The translations under genes were made by a program, and so were the position numbers. A DNA stretch of 58,128 nucleotides from Alphaproteobacteria bacterium. Lineage in GTDB: Bacteria; Pseudomonadota; Alphaproteobacteria; ATCC43930; CGMCC-115725. Below, one piece after another: positions 25,788 through 34,331 of the stretch. The stretch lies in NCBI GenBank assembly GCA_019240125.1, contig JAFAYW010000332.1:1-58128 (forward strand). Direction: 5' to 3'. Each line of letters opens with the position of its first letter. Positions within the stretch are counted from its first letter, which is position 1. The notes under the pieces are model-generated. The model did not search any database, was not told the DNA's origin, and saw nothing but the letters and a program-made list of their open reading frames with translations.

Positions 25788-26941
25788 CCGCCTGACCCCG
25801 AGTTGCCCTGAGGGCTCGCCTTGCCAAGTTTCGCGGTCAACATCGTATCCAGTTGGTGTAGCGACGTTTCAACCGCGAGCCGCTGTTGCGCCATGTGCAG
25901 CCACGGAGCTGCCTCATCCGCGGCATGGCCGCTCAATCCACTGATTGCGTTAACCGCACGCTGAAGATCGCCGGCGGTGAGCGCTGTATCGGCGGCATTC
26001 ACAGCACTGGCGGGAGTGCTGGCCGCCTCGGCCGAGGCCGGTTTATCGGTCCGCCGGATGGTCACTAGGCCGCGAAGCCGACCGAGCGCCGTGTCCGTCC
26101 AGGTGCCACCGCTCGCAGCCGCTGCCGGAGCTGCGGCGATCTTGTCCTTTTCGGCACGTAGCCGTTCAATCAGCACGGCGCGGGTTGCCACTCCTGTCCT
26201 AGCCGACTCCGCCAACGGTGCTGCCGCTTGGGCCATGTCCGTTTGTCCCGATGATACCCGCGCAAGCGCCTCATAGGCCGCGACAAACGGGTGCCCGGAC
26301 TCGATCGCGTCGCGAATTTGCGCCAGAGCTAGCAGGGCTGCGACATCGGCGGCTGAATTGGCCGCCTGCGCATGCAGGGCCTTGTCGAGCGCATCGACCC
26401 GCGTGGAGAGCGCGGCGTCGGCGCTATTCGTCTGCGACACTTGCCGGCGCATATCGTCAAGGGCGCCGGGCGGCACCGATGGCTTATTCTCCAGCGCGGT
26501 GAGCCGTTGGTCCAACGGCTGTATCGTAGTCGCCACCGTCCCCTGGTTCTGCAATAGCTGCTGGGTTTTGGCGGAAAGTTCCCGCTGCGCCGCCTCAACG
26601 CGGTCGAGCCGGGGGGCAAGGCCTTGCACCTGCTGCTGCGCTGCTTCCACGCGGTTGAGACGATCCGCTAGCGCGGCATCGTCATGTGCCGCACCCCATG
26701 GCAGCGCCGCGGCCCAGAACGGCGCGCTTCCGACCATCACGAGGAGCACGACCAGCGCGGCGACTAATATAGCGATCCATCGCCGATCGGATGCCGCATC
26801 TGCGGTGGAAGCCGATACTGGCGAAGATGATGGCGGCGCCGGCGGACCCATTTGTTCCGGTGCAGAGATAGCCGAGCCGCCAGAAGCGGAGGTTGAGGGC
26901 TCGTTCGCCGCATCAGCTGCGTGATGGTGGTCGCTCATCAT
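25784..26941 (-). CDS. Mitofilin-like inner membrane protein (COG4223 type)
   Basis: 385 residues with a Pro/Ser/Ala-rich cytoplasmic N-terminus, one membrane helix near residues 54-80, a coiled coil from about 85 to 200 (heptad-rich RLNRVEAAQQQVQGLAPRLD), and a C-terminal helical domain ending in a Gly/Ser tail. Alphaproteobacterial relatives sit between hemD and hemY as here and are homologs of mitochondrial Mic60, which shapes cristae. A role in intracytoplasmic membrane or heme enzyme organisation is inferred from the family. The start could be either of two consecutive ATGs; both overlap the hemD stop. Confidence 0.82.
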   Translation of the reverse strand: MMSDHHHAADAANEPSTSASGGSAISAPEQMGPPAPPSSSPVSASTADAASDRRWIAILVAALVVLLVMVGSAPFWAAALPWGAAHDDAALADRLNRVEAAQQQVQGLAPRLDRVEAAQRELSAKTQQLLQNQGTVATTIQPLDQRLTALENKPSVPPGALDDMRRQVSQTNSADAALSTRVDALDKALHAQAANSAADVAALLALAQIRDAIESGHPFVAAYEALARVSSGQTDMAQAAAPLAESARTGVATRAVLIERLRAEKDKIAAAPAAAASGGTWTDTALGRLRGLVTIRRTDKPASAEAASTPASAVNAADTALTAGDLQRAVNAISGLSGHAADEAAPWLHMAQQRLAVETSLHQLDTMLTAKLGKASPQGNSGSGG

Positions 26942-27726
26942 GGCTGCCGCTCCGCCAGCAAATTGTCGACACAGCCAAGCAGGCTCGTCTGGTCAGGCGT
27001 ATCGGCGACGCGCCGGTCGCTGAATGGTAGAGTTCCCAGCGCCTCGTCGGCGGCCGCGCTGATCGATACCGCGCGCACAAAACGCATCGCCTCGCTCAGC
27101 GCTCCCTGGTTTGCGAGGCGAGAGAAGATGGCGGCTGTGCGCGGCGAGAAGAACAACGCGAAATCGATAATGCCGGTGCGCAGCGCTCCGGTGGTGCCGG
27201 CGGAAAACTGTACCGCCGGCGCCGCTTCATAAAGCACAGCGCGATCGAGCGCGAACCCGGCTCCGAGCAACTCGCCGGCGAGATCACCAGCAACCATGCT
27301 GGCGGCGACATGCAACAGGCGGCCGCCGTCCGGGCGCAGCTCGGCGGCGACAAGCCGCGCTAGATCCTCGACATTGCCGGCAGCGCTGTGGACTGTCGTA
27401 AAGCCCTCCTCTCGGGCCCGCGTGGCGGTGGCATCCCCTACCGCAAACAACGGCAGGCCTCGCTGCGCTGCGAGGCGCGCGAAAGCTCGGACGCCATTGG
27501 CGCTGGTGCACAGGATAGCCTGAACGCCGCGCAGATCGGGCGCCGGCTCGGTGCGAAAACGGATATCGAGCAGTGGCTCGATGATCGGCTCGATCCCACG
27601 CTTCGAAAGCTCCTCAGCAAGCCCCGCCGCTTCCGGCCGCGGCCGCGTAATGAGGGCACGCACACCATTGCGCAGCGACATTGTCGCCGGTGGCGAAGGA
27701 TGGGCGGGCGGCTCGGGGATCGTCAT
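26938..27726 (-). CDS. hemD: Uroporphyrinogen-III synthase
   Basis: A 262-residue bilobal HemD-type protein. Motifs include RALITRPRPEAAGLAEEL at the N-terminus, AILCTSANGVRAF (the family's T-S-x-N-x-V motif), LFAVGDATATRAREEGF, and the second-lobe FFSPRTAAIFSRL. It cyclises hydroxymethylbilane to uroporphyrinogen III. An internal ATG at 27681 would give a shorter form starting closer to the domain; the 27726 start has a modest AAGG upstream. hemC is not in the window. The overlaps with the mitofilin-like gene and hemY indicate one operon. Confidence 0.9.
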   Translation of the reverse strand: MTIPEPPAHPSPPATMSLRNGVRALITRPRPEAAGLAEELSKRGIEPIIEPLLDIRFRTEPAPDLRGVQAILCTSANGVRAFARLAAQRGLPLFAVGDATATRAREEGFTTVHSAAGNVEDLARLVAAELRPDGGRLLHVAASMVAGDLAGELLGAGFALDRAVLYEAAPAVQFSAGTTGALRTGIIDFALFFSPRTAAIFSRLANQGALSEAMRFVRAVSISAAADEALGTLPFSDRRVADTPDQTSLLGCVDNLLAERQP

Positions 27727-27835
27727 CGCCGGCCTTCATCGCCTAAGATCATGCGGGATACAAGGACCGGCGGCATACGATCCTGCTAACGTATCCGCCC
27801 GTCCTCCGTCACCACTCCTCTCACTGAACCGCGCG

Positions 27836-28456
27836 ATGTCGCTGCCCTCCCCGCCCCTCCTTGTAATCTCCGATCGAAGCCAGGCGAAACGGCCGCTTCT
27901 CGATATCGCGGAGGCGGTATTTCGAGCCGGCGGCCGTTGGTTCAGCTTGCGCGAGAAGGACATGGACGCGGCCGCGCGGGCTGAGTTGCTGCGGCACTTG
28001 GTCACCCTGGGACGACGCTATGACGCAAAGGTGACCATACACGACGATCTGGCCGCCGCGCAGGCCTGCGGTGCCGACGGGGTTCATCTGCCGTCCGCCG
28101 GCGACCCAGCCGCGGGCAGGAAGCATTTGCCGCGGGGATTGATTGGCGTGTCGGCGCACAGCCCGGCGGAAGCGGCTGCTCAAATCGCCGGAGGAGCGGA
28201 CTACGCCACGCTCAGCCCGATCTTTCTGACCGCGAGCAAGCCGGGCTATGGCCCGGCTGTCGGGCTCACAACACTTGCCGATGCCGCCCTCCAGGCTCCG
28301 GGCAGGATCGTGGCGCTGGGCGGCATCGCCGAACATAATTTACGCGATTGCCTGCGGGCGGGAGCGGCGGGCGTGGCGGTGATGGGCGAGGTGATGCGGG
28401 CGGATGACCCGGGAGGCGCGGTAGCCCGCCTGATTGAGTTGCTTGAAGAACGGTAG
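27836..28456 (+). CDS. thiE: Thiamine phosphate synthase
   Basis: A 206-residue TIM barrel with the ThiE set: LREKDMDAAARAELLR, the metal/pyrophosphate-binding IHDD, GVHLPSAGD, GVSAHSPAEAAAQ, YATLSPIFLTASKPGYGP and VALGGIAEHNL. It joins the pyrimidine and thiazole moieties to give thiamine phosphate. It may be a TenI-like paralog, but the YATLSPIF-T-SKPGYGP signature favours ThiE. The upstream frame extension runs antisense to hemD and is not used. I see no TPP riboswitch before it. Confidence 0.85.
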   Translation: MSLPSPPLLVISDRSQAKRPLLDIAEAVFRAGGRWFSLREKDMDAAARAELLRHLVTLGRRYDAKVTIHDDLAAAQACGADGVHLPSAGDPAAGRKHLPRGLIGVSAHSPAEAAAQIAGGADYATLSPIFLTASKPGYGPAVGLTTLADAALQAPGRIVALGGIAEHNLRDCLRAGAAGVAVMGEVMRADDPGGAVARLIELLEER

Positions 28457-28572
28457 CGGCGTAAGCCTCGGATGTAGAGTGCGCGGAACGCTATTCCATC
28501 GTTCCCGTTTCCATCAGGAGCAACGGCGCACCCGCGCGCCTGCTTTGGCTTTGCTCAACGGAGAGATTTACG

Positions 28573-28971
28573 ATGACGAACAAGCTCAAAACGCTGGCGA
28601 TCGCAGCTGCGCTGATCACCGGAGCGTCGGGCATGGCGATGGCCCAATCCTATGGCTGTCCGGCCGGCTACGTATACAGCGGTGGCATGTGCCAGCCGGT
28701 CGCAAACAACCCGGTGTCGGGCGCATTTTCGGGTGCCCAGCAGGGTATGCAGCAAGGTGCGGCGCAGGGTGGCATCGTCGGCGGTATCGTCGGTGGCGCT
28801 CTCGGTACCGCGACAGGGACGATCGCCGGCACCACCAATGCGGTGGGGGGCACGGTCAATGCCGTGACCGGCGCCCCGATGATGGCGCCGCCGCCGCCGG
28901 GCGGTCCGATGGCAGGCGCCTGCCCGGCCGGCTACACGTTGTACAATGGCTCGTGTTACCCGGCGCGGTAA
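28573..28971 (+). CDS. Small secreted glycine-zipper protein with two Cys modules
   Basis: 132 residues. A clear signal peptide ends at AMA before QSYG (about residue 24). The mature protein has a Cys module CPAGYVYSGGMCQP, a Gly/Gln/Ala-rich middle with glycine-zipper spacing (GGIVGGIVGGALGTATG), a proline stretch, and a second module CPAGYTLYNGSCYP at the C-terminus. Each module probably forms one disulfide. GGAG lies about nine bases before the ATG. A periplasmic or outer-membrane-associated role is likely; function is unknown. Confidence 0.75.
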   Translation: MTNKLKTLAIAAALITGASGMAMAQSYGCPAGYVYSGGMCQPVANNPVSGAFSGAQQGMQQGAAQGGIVGGIVGGALGTATGTIAGTTNAVGGTVNAVTGAPMMAPPPPGGPMAGACPAGYTLYNGSCYPAR

Positions 28972-28994
28972 TCAGCTAACCGGTAAACGCAAAA

Positions 28995-29023
28995 CGGTGG
29001 CGGCTGAGACTCAGCCGCCACCG
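28995..29023 (-). terminator. Perfect inverted repeat, terminator overlapping the MoaD-like stop codon
   Basis: CGGTGGCGGCTGAG (28995-29008) and CTCAGCCGCCACCG (29010-29023) are a perfect 14-base inverted repeat with one central base. On the minus strand it is followed by TTTTGCG. It encodes the final three glycine codons and the stop of the MoaD-like gene and lies between convergent genes. Confidence 0.65.
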
Positions 29024-29244
29024 ATCTTTGGAATCAACACGACCTCGCTCTCGGGTCTGAGTGGCGCCATGTAGGCGTCCTGATAGATTTCGCCATCGAT
29101 CGCGACGGCCATGCCCTCATCGATCTGATGGCCAAGACCGGGGTAGCGGCGCTCAAGTTCGGCGATCATCCGCCGAACATTATCCGCTTCGACATAAAAC
29201 TCGCTCTCGCCGCCCGTAAACTTACGGGCGGCGATCCCGGTCAT
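29011..29244 (-). CDS. MoaD/ThiS family sulfur carrier-like protein
   Basis: A 77-residue beta-grasp protein. It has the middle RRMIAELERRYPGL, AIDGEIYQDAY and PLRPESEVVLIPKI, ending in a C-terminal GGG, as expected for a carrier whose terminal glycine is adenylated and thiocarboxylated. It is last in the molybdenum hydroxylase operon, 20 bases after the large subunit. A dedicated role in cofactor synthesis for this enzyme is inferred from position. Canonical MoaD ends in two glycines; here there are three. Confidence 0.8.
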   Translation of the reverse strand: MTGIAARKFTGGESEFYVEADNVRRMIAELERRYPGLGHQIDEGMAVAIDGEIYQDAYMAPLRPESEVVLIPKIGGG

Positions 29245-29264
29245 GACGACATGCGGCAGCCGCC

Positions 29265-31556
29265 TTACTCCGCTGCCATGCGCGGCGGGTCCTGCTCGTC
29301 GAGCGCCGCCCGAATCCGCGGGGGCGACATCGGCAGATCGCGCATCCGGGCGCCAATTGCATCTGCGATCGCATTCGCGACAGCTGCCATCGGCGGCACA
29401 ATCGGCACCTCGCCGACACCGCGCGCGCCGAACGGATGGCGCGGGTTCGGCACTTCGATCATCACGGCTTCGATCATCGGCATGTCCGAGGCGACCGGGA
29501 TGCGGTAGTCGAGGAAGCCCGGATTATCGAGGCGCCCATCCTTGTCGTAGATGTACTCCTCGTTGAGCGCCCAGCCGACGCCCTGCGTCACGCCACCCTG
29601 GATCTGCCCTTCGACATAGCTCGGGTGGATGGCGCGGCCGACATCCTGGATCGCGGTATAGCGCAACACTTTGACGTGGCCGGTTTCACGATCGACCTCG
29701 ACGTCGCAGATATGCGTCGCGAAACCCGGCCCGGCACCCTGCGCGTTGAGTGCCACCTCGGCCTGGATCGGGCCGCCGGTACGCCCGGCCTTGAGCGCGA
29801 TATCGGCCAGGGAGAGCGGCTCAAAGCTGCCGGCATTCGGGCCCGCCGGGTATGCCTTGCCTTCCTTCCAATCGACCGCCTCCGGGCTGATATCCCAGAT
29901 CATCGCGGCACGTTTCTTGAGCTCGACGACCACCTTCTCCGCCGCCTGCGTTACCGCCATACCGGTCGCGAAGGTTACGCGGCTACCGCCCGTCAGGAAG
30001 CAGTACCCGGTCGAGCTGGTATCGGCGATGATCGGCCGGACCCGCTCATACGGAACGCCGAGTACCTCGGCCGCCATCATCGCCATCGATGCGCGTGAAC
30101 CCCCAATATCCGGGTTCCCCTCGACGACGCTGGCGGTGCCATCCTCATTTACGAGAACCGAGGCCGCCGACTCGCCGCCGATATTGAACCAGAAACCGGA
30201 AGCGATGCCGCGGCCCTGGTTGGGGCCGAGTGGCTGTTTCATATGCGCGTGATTCAACGCGGCGTCGATCGTGTTGAGGTAGCCGATATTGGCCCAGGTC
30301 GGCCCATGCGCCGCCTTGGTGCCATCTTTGGCGGCGTTGATCTGGCGGAGCTTCAGCGGCTCGATACCGAGCTCGCGGGCCAGTTCATCGACGCAGCTTT
30401 CCACCCCGTAGGACGAGATCGGCGCGCCCGGCGCGCGGTACGCGGCAACCTTCGGCCGGTTCGACACGACATCGTACCCGACGATGTTGACATGCGGGAT
30501 GTCGTACATCGCAAAGCCGCACATGCAGCCGGGACCAACGGGCGAGCCCGGGAATGCGCCGGCCTGATATTTCAGGATCAGTTCGGCGGCGACAATCCGG
30601 CCATCCTTCTTGGCGCCGAGCTTGACCTCGACGACACCACCCGAAGTCGGGCCGGTGCCGCGGAATACCTCTTCGCGGCTCATCACGATCTTGACCGGCT
30701 TGCCGGTCATCTTCGACATCGCGAGAGCGATCGGCTCCAGGTACACCAGCGTCTTGCCGCCGAAGCCGCCGCCGATCTCCGCCGGGATGGCACGGACATT
30801 GGCGATATCGATGCCGAGCAGCTTGGCGCAATAGGCGCGCACCATGAACTGGCCCTGGCTGCTGCTGAAGACGGTGCACTGGCCGTCATTGCCGTATGAC
30901 ACGAGGCAGGCATGCGGCTCGATATAGGCCTGATGAACCGGCTTTGTCGTATAACGGCGCTCGATCGTGATCTCCGCCTCGGCCCACCCGGTTTTCATGT
31001 CGCCCTTCGCAAAGGTCAGGCGCTTGGCAATGTTCGACGCTTTCGTCGGCTTGGGCTCAACGCCCTGAGTGATCAGGTCGTCGTGCAGTACCGGTGCGCC
31101 CGCCTGCATCGCCTCTTCGACATCGATGACGTGCGGCAATACTTCATATTTGACATCGATCAGGTCGAGCGCTTCCTCGGCGATCGATGGCGATGTCGCG
31201 GCTACCGCGGCAACCGCATGACCGTCATACAGCGCCTTGCCGCGGGCCATGCAATTATGCGAGAGGTCGCGGAAGTTCATCGGACCTTCGCCCATGAAGG
31301 CTTCTTCCGACTTGATCTCCGGGAAGTCGGCGGCGGTCACCACCGCCTTGACGCCCGGCAGCGCCAGCGCCTTTGACGCATCGATTGAAATGATGCGCGC
31401 ATGCGCGTGCGGGCTGCGCTTGATTTTGCCCCACAACATGCCGGGCAACACGGTATCGGCGCCAAATGCCGCCCGGCCGACCACCTTGTCTACCCCATCG
31501 GGGCGGATCGGGCGCGTGCCGACAATTTTCAAAGACGCCTTGTCGAGATAGGTCAT
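29265..31556 (-). CDS. Xanthine dehydrogenase family protein, molybdopterin-binding subunit
   Basis: The 763-residue large subunit of a molybdenum hydroxylase. The N-terminal ald_Xan_dh domain starts with RPDGVDKVVGRAAFGADTVL. The Mo-binding part includes EIGGGFGGKTLVY, VAAYRAPGAPISSYGVES and, near the end, the active-site region GARGVGEVPIVPPMAAVANA with the catalytic glutamate in GVGE. The loop reads AYRAPG rather than AYxCSFR, so it is not a form-I CO dehydrogenase. The substrate is probably an N-heterocycle, aldehyde or aromatic CoA ester; this cannot be resolved. It is third in the operon after the FAD and iron-sulfur subunits. Confidence 0.9.
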   Translation of the reverse strand: MTYLDKASLKIVGTRPIRPDGVDKVVGRAAFGADTVLPGMLWGKIKRSPHAHARIISIDASKALALPGVKAVVTAADFPEIKSEEAFMGEGPMNFRDLSHNCMARGKALYDGHAVAAVAATSPSIAEEALDLIDVKYEVLPHVIDVEEAMQAGAPVLHDDLITQGVEPKPTKASNIAKRLTFAKGDMKTGWAEAEITIERRYTTKPVHQAYIEPHACLVSYGNDGQCTVFSSSQGQFMVRAYCAKLLGIDIANVRAIPAEIGGGFGGKTLVYLEPIALAMSKMTGKPVKIVMSREEVFRGTGPTSGGVVEVKLGAKKDGRIVAAELILKYQAGAFPGSPVGPGCMCGFAMYDIPHVNIVGYDVVSNRPKVAAYRAPGAPISSYGVESCVDELARELGIEPLKLRQINAAKDGTKAAHGPTWANIGYLNTIDAALNHAHMKQPLGPNQGRGIASGFWFNIGGESAASVLVNEDGTASVVEGNPDIGGSRASMAMMAAEVLGVPYERVRPIIADTSSTGYCFLTGGSRVTFATGMAVTQAAEKVVVELKKRAAMIWDISPEAVDWKEGKAYPAGPNAGSFEPLSLADIALKAGRTGGPIQAEVALNAQGAGPGFATHICDVEVDRETGHVKVLRYTAIQDVGRAIHPSYVEGQIQGGVTQGVGWALNEEYIYDKDGRLDNPGFLDYRIPVASDMPMIEAVMIEVPNPRHPFGARGVGEVPIVPPMAAVANAIADAIGARMRDLPMSPPRIRAALDEQDPPRMAAE

Positions 31557-31658
31557 GAGCTCAACTCCCTGGCGTTAAACTGAAATGCAATCGCGGCCCG
31601 CGAGATCGCTTCCCAGGGAAGCAATCGGCGGACCGCGACCGAAACTGCAGTATTGGCC

Positions 31659-32153
31659 TTATTCAGCCGCGGCGGCCTTGTCGCCGCGCATCACAGCGGC
31701 GGCATCCATGACGGCGCGCAGAACCTTGTCGTAGCCGGTGCAGCGGCAAAGATTGCCGGCAAGCCAATAGCGAGCTTCTTCCTCGGTGGGGTTGAGATTG
31801 GTGTCGAGCAACGCCTTGGCCGCGACGATAAGGCCAGGCGTGCAGAACCCACACTGCAGTGCCGCATGCTCGAGGAACTTCTGCTGCACCGGATGCAGCT
31901 TGTCGCCATCGGCGATGCCCTCGATCGTGGTGATCTCATGCCCTTCCGCCTCGACGCCAAGCATCAGGCAGGAGCACATCAGAGTGCCGTCGACCAAGAC
32001 GCTGCACGCCCCGCAATCGCCCGAGCCGCAGCCTTCCTTGCTGCCCGTCAGGTGCAGTTCGTCGCGCAGAACGTCGAGGAGGGTCTGCTGCGCCTCACAG
32101 AGATACTCGGTCGGCTCGCCATTAATGACGGTGGTAACGTGGTGTTTGCTCAT
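31659..32153 (-). CDS. (2Fe-2S)-binding subunit of molybdenum hydroxylase
   Basis: A 164-residue small subunit. The plant-type cluster is in EGCGSGDCGACSVLVDG with a further Cys in LMCSCL. The second, helical cluster domain has ALQCGFCTPGLIVAAKALL and GNLCRCTGYDKV. It carries electrons between the Mo and FAD centres. GGAGAG precedes the ATG at 32153, which is preferred over the longer frame. It lies between the FAD and Mo subunits, a common CoxM-CoxS-CoxL order. Confidence 0.95.
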   Translation of the reverse strand: MSKHHVTTVINGEPTEYLCEAQQTLLDVLRDELHLTGSKEGCGSGDCGACSVLVDGTLMCSCLMLGVEAEGHEITTIEGIADGDKLHPVQQKFLEHAALQCGFCTPGLIVAAKALLDTNLNPTEEEARYWLAGNLCRCTGYDKVLRAVMDAAAVMRGDKAAAAE

Positions 32154-32172
32154 TGAACCGCTCTCCTTGACT

Positions 32173-33045
32173 TCAACCGCGAGAGGCGGCGCGTTCGAAG
32201 GCAATCGTCGCCGTTCGCCGCGCCAGCACACCCGCTACTTTGGTGCGATATTCGATCGTGCCGCGCTTGTCGGTGATCGGCTTGCAGGCCTTTTGCGCCG
32301 CGGCATCGAGTGCCTGCAAGGTGGCGTCATCCAATTTGTGGCCGATCAGCGCCTTGGCAGCATCCTCGACGATGACCGTGGTCGGCGCCACCGCACCCAG
32401 CACGACGCGCGCGTCGGTGCAGGTACCACTCGCGTCAAGCGTCACATTGACGCCGCAGCCGACGACGGCGATGTCCATTTCGGTGCGCGGAATAAAGCGC
32501 AGATAAGCGTCGCACTGCCGCGCTTTTGGCTTCGGCAATTTGAACTCGACGATGAACTCGCCTTTGTCCAGCGAGGTGCGGCCGGGCCCGGTGCAGATCG
32601 CCTCGACCGGCACTTCCCGCTTCCCTTTCGGGCCCGCAACAACCGCTGTCACCTTAGCTGCGATCATCGCCGGCACGCTGTCGGCGGCGGGCGAGGCATT
32701 GCACAAATTGCCTGCCAGCGAGGCACGGCCCTGGATCTGGGTCGAGCCGATCAGGTCGACGCCTTCGATCACGCCCGGATAGGCATGCTCCAGGCCCTTG
32801 TGCTCGCTCAATGTGGCGCCTGGCGTGGCGGCGCCGATGACGAAGAAATCGCCTTCTTCGCGGATGCCGATCAAGCCGGGAATCCGCTTCGTATCAACGA
32901 TCAGCTCCGGCTTCAGCCGGCCGCTCCGCAGCTGCACCAGCAGATCGGTGCCGCCGGACAAAACCTTGGCCAGTCCCCCGGCGCCAGCAAGCGCCTTGAC
33001 AGCATCATCCACCGACGTGGGCGCGGTGTAATTGACCCTCGGCAT
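32173..33045 (-). CDS. FAD-binding subunit of molybdenum hydroxylase
   Basis: A 290-residue medium subunit of the CoxM/XdhB type. The FAD contacts are in AKVLSGGTDLLVQLRSGRL and RASLAGNLCNASPAADSVPA, and a C-terminal CO_deh_flav_C domain begins around YLRFIPRTEMDIAVV. AGGAG lies seven bases before the ATG at 33045. It is the first gene of the operon that continues with the 2Fe-2S, Mo and MoaD-like genes. Confidence 0.92.
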   Translation of the reverse strand: MPRVNYTAPTSVDDAVKALAGAGGLAKVLSGGTDLLVQLRSGRLKPELIVDTKRIPGLIGIREEGDFFVIGAATPGATLSEHKGLEHAYPGVIEGVDLIGSTQIQGRASLAGNLCNASPAADSVPAMIAAKVTAVVAGPKGKREVPVEAICTGPGRTSLDKGEFIVEFKLPKPKARQCDAYLRFIPRTEMDIAVVGCGVNVTLDASGTCTDARVVLGAVAPTTVIVEDAAKALIGHKLDDATLQALDAAAQKACKPITDKRGTIEYRTKVAGVLARRTATIAFERAASRG

Positions 33046-33167
33046 GTTCGCTCCTGAATTTTCCCGGTCGCGCGTACGCCGTCGCCGGACGGCGGTCGGG
33101 CGCTCTCCCATCCTGGCTTACACTACCACCCCGTCCGCCGTGAAGTGCTAATCTCAGATGTATCCCG

Positions 33168-33587
33168 ATGATACCGATCAACGAAACGCTCTCCCTCGAC
33201 GAAGACGAATTGAGCGAAAGCTTTATCCGCGCTTCCGGCCCCGGTGGCCAAAACGTCAACAAGGTGGCGAGCGCCGTACAGCTGCGCTTTGATCTGCGCC
33301 GTTCGCGCTCGCTGCCGCCGGCGGTGCTTGCCCGCCTTGCCCGCTTGGCGGGGCATCGCGTCTCCGATGACGGCGTGCTCATCATCACGGCGCAGCGCTT
33401 CCGCTCGCAGGAACGCAACCGGCAAGATGCGCGCGGCCGTCTGGTGGCGCTGATTCAGCGCGCCGCGCCACCGCCGACGCCGCGTCGTCCAACGCGCCCC
33501 ACCGCGGCCTCGCGAGAACGCCGCCTGGCCGCCAAGGCTCGGCAAGGCCGGCTGAAACAACAGAGAGGATCAATTTCCCACGACTGA
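33168..33587 (+). CDS. arfB: Alternative ribosome-rescue factor / peptidyl-tRNA hydrolase ArfB
   Basis: A 139-residue YaeJ/ArfB-type protein with the catalytic GGQ loop in FIRASGPGGQNVNKVASAV, then LITAQRFRSQERNRQDARGR. A basic, disordered C-terminal tail (RRLAAKARQGRLKQQRG) normally enters the mRNA channel of stalled ribosomes. It hydrolyses peptidyl-tRNA on stalled ribosomes. The length is as expected. It is divergent from the molybdenum hydroxylase operon. Confidence 0.92.
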   Translation: MIPINETLSLDEDELSESFIRASGPGGQNVNKVASAVQLRFDLRRSRSLPPAVLARLARLAGHRVSDDGVLIITAQRFRSQERNRQDARGRLVALIQRAAPPPTPRRPTRPTAASRERRLAAKARQGRLKQQRGSISHD

Positions 33588-33648
33588 ACTGTCGCAATCT
33601 ACCTGCGTTAACCATACGCAAGTTGATGCGGTCGTGGAGACGGGAGTA

Positions 33649-33888
33649 ATGCCGCAACGCTGGAATCTTGCGCCGGAAGAGCGGGCGCAGATGATGCAGA
33701 TCCAGGATCGGCTGATTGAGCTGTTCGTTGATCGGGACGAATTGGCCAGCGGCGGCGACCATCACCGCGCCGATGAACTTCAGGTCGAGATCGATGAGTT
33801 GATGCGCCAGCTCGATGACATCAAGTCGTCGGCGGACGCTGCCGCGATTAGCCTGGACCCGAGTCGAGTTCCAGCGGCGCCGGACTGA
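33649..33888 (+). CDS. Small helical protein of unknown function
   Basis: A 79-residue acidic protein with a heptad-like helical pattern, MQIQDRLIELFVDRDELA and ELQVEIDELMRQLDDI, suggesting a short coiled coil. The ATG at 33649 follows GGGAG closely; a GTG at 33634 is an alternative. Its last 41 bases overlap the 3' end of the convergent DUF488 gene. No family is recognised. Confidence 0.5.
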   Translation: MPQRWNLAPEERAQMMQIQDRLIELFVDRDELASGGDHHRADELQVEIDELMRQLDDIKSSADAAAISLDPSRVPAAPD

Positions 33889-34324
33889 GGTGATGGATCA
33901 CGAACCCCGAGCGGCTGTTGAGTAGATCGGCGACCCGGCGGCGATGGCAGCGCTGCCAGTCCGCCTCGTAGCATAACAGGCAAGAGGGACTGGAGGCGGC
34001 GAGGTCGGCGGCTTCATGAAGCGCCAGCTCCGCTTCCTGAGACGCTAGCTTGGCCTCGACGATATTCCAGAAGCGATCCCACTCGCGCCGCTTGCCGGCT
34101 TCTCGCCCTTCCGGGGGTGTACCCAGCGGCCGCAGATGCACATAGCGGATACCAGCTTCTGCCAAACCCGCTTCGAGCTGCCGCTTCGAAAACCCGGGCC
34201 GGCGCGACAATGGCCGATCGCGTACATCGATCAGCGTCTCCACCCCGGCGTCGCGCAGCGAGGAGATGACATCCGCCAGCCGCGCCTTCTCATAGCCGAT
34301 CGTATACAGGCTTGCCGGCTTCAT
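33848..34324 (-). CDS. DUF488 domain-containing protein
   Basis: A 158-residue protein with the DUF488 pattern: an N-terminal LYTIGYEKARLADVISSL, TLIDVRDRPLSRRPGFSK, YVHLRPLGTP, and CLLCYEADWQRCHRR, where the Cys-x2-Cys and Cys-His-Arg residues are conserved in the family. Function is unknown; the last motif hints at metal binding or a nucleophilic Cys. Its start lies seven bases after the permease stop, so it is co-transcribed with it. Confidence 0.85.
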   Translation of the reverse strand: MKPASLYTIGYEKARLADVISSLRDAGVETLIDVRDRPLSRRPGFSKRQLEAGLAEAGIRYVHLRPLGTPPEGREAGKRREWDRFWNIVEAKLASQEAELALHEAADLAASSPSCLLCYEADWQRCHRRRVADLLNSRSGFVIHHLSPAPLELDSGPG

Positions 34325-34331
34325 CGGTGCC

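Noticed and set aside
27727..27835. TPP riboswitch before thiE
   Set aside because: The short gap between hemD and thiE lacks the conserved thi-box sequence and is too short for the full aptamer.
29265..31556. Form-I CO dehydrogenase large subunit (coxL)
   Set aside because: The active-site loop reads AYRAPG, not the AYxCSFR motif needed for form-I CO dehydrogenase, so only the broader xanthine dehydrogenase family is called.
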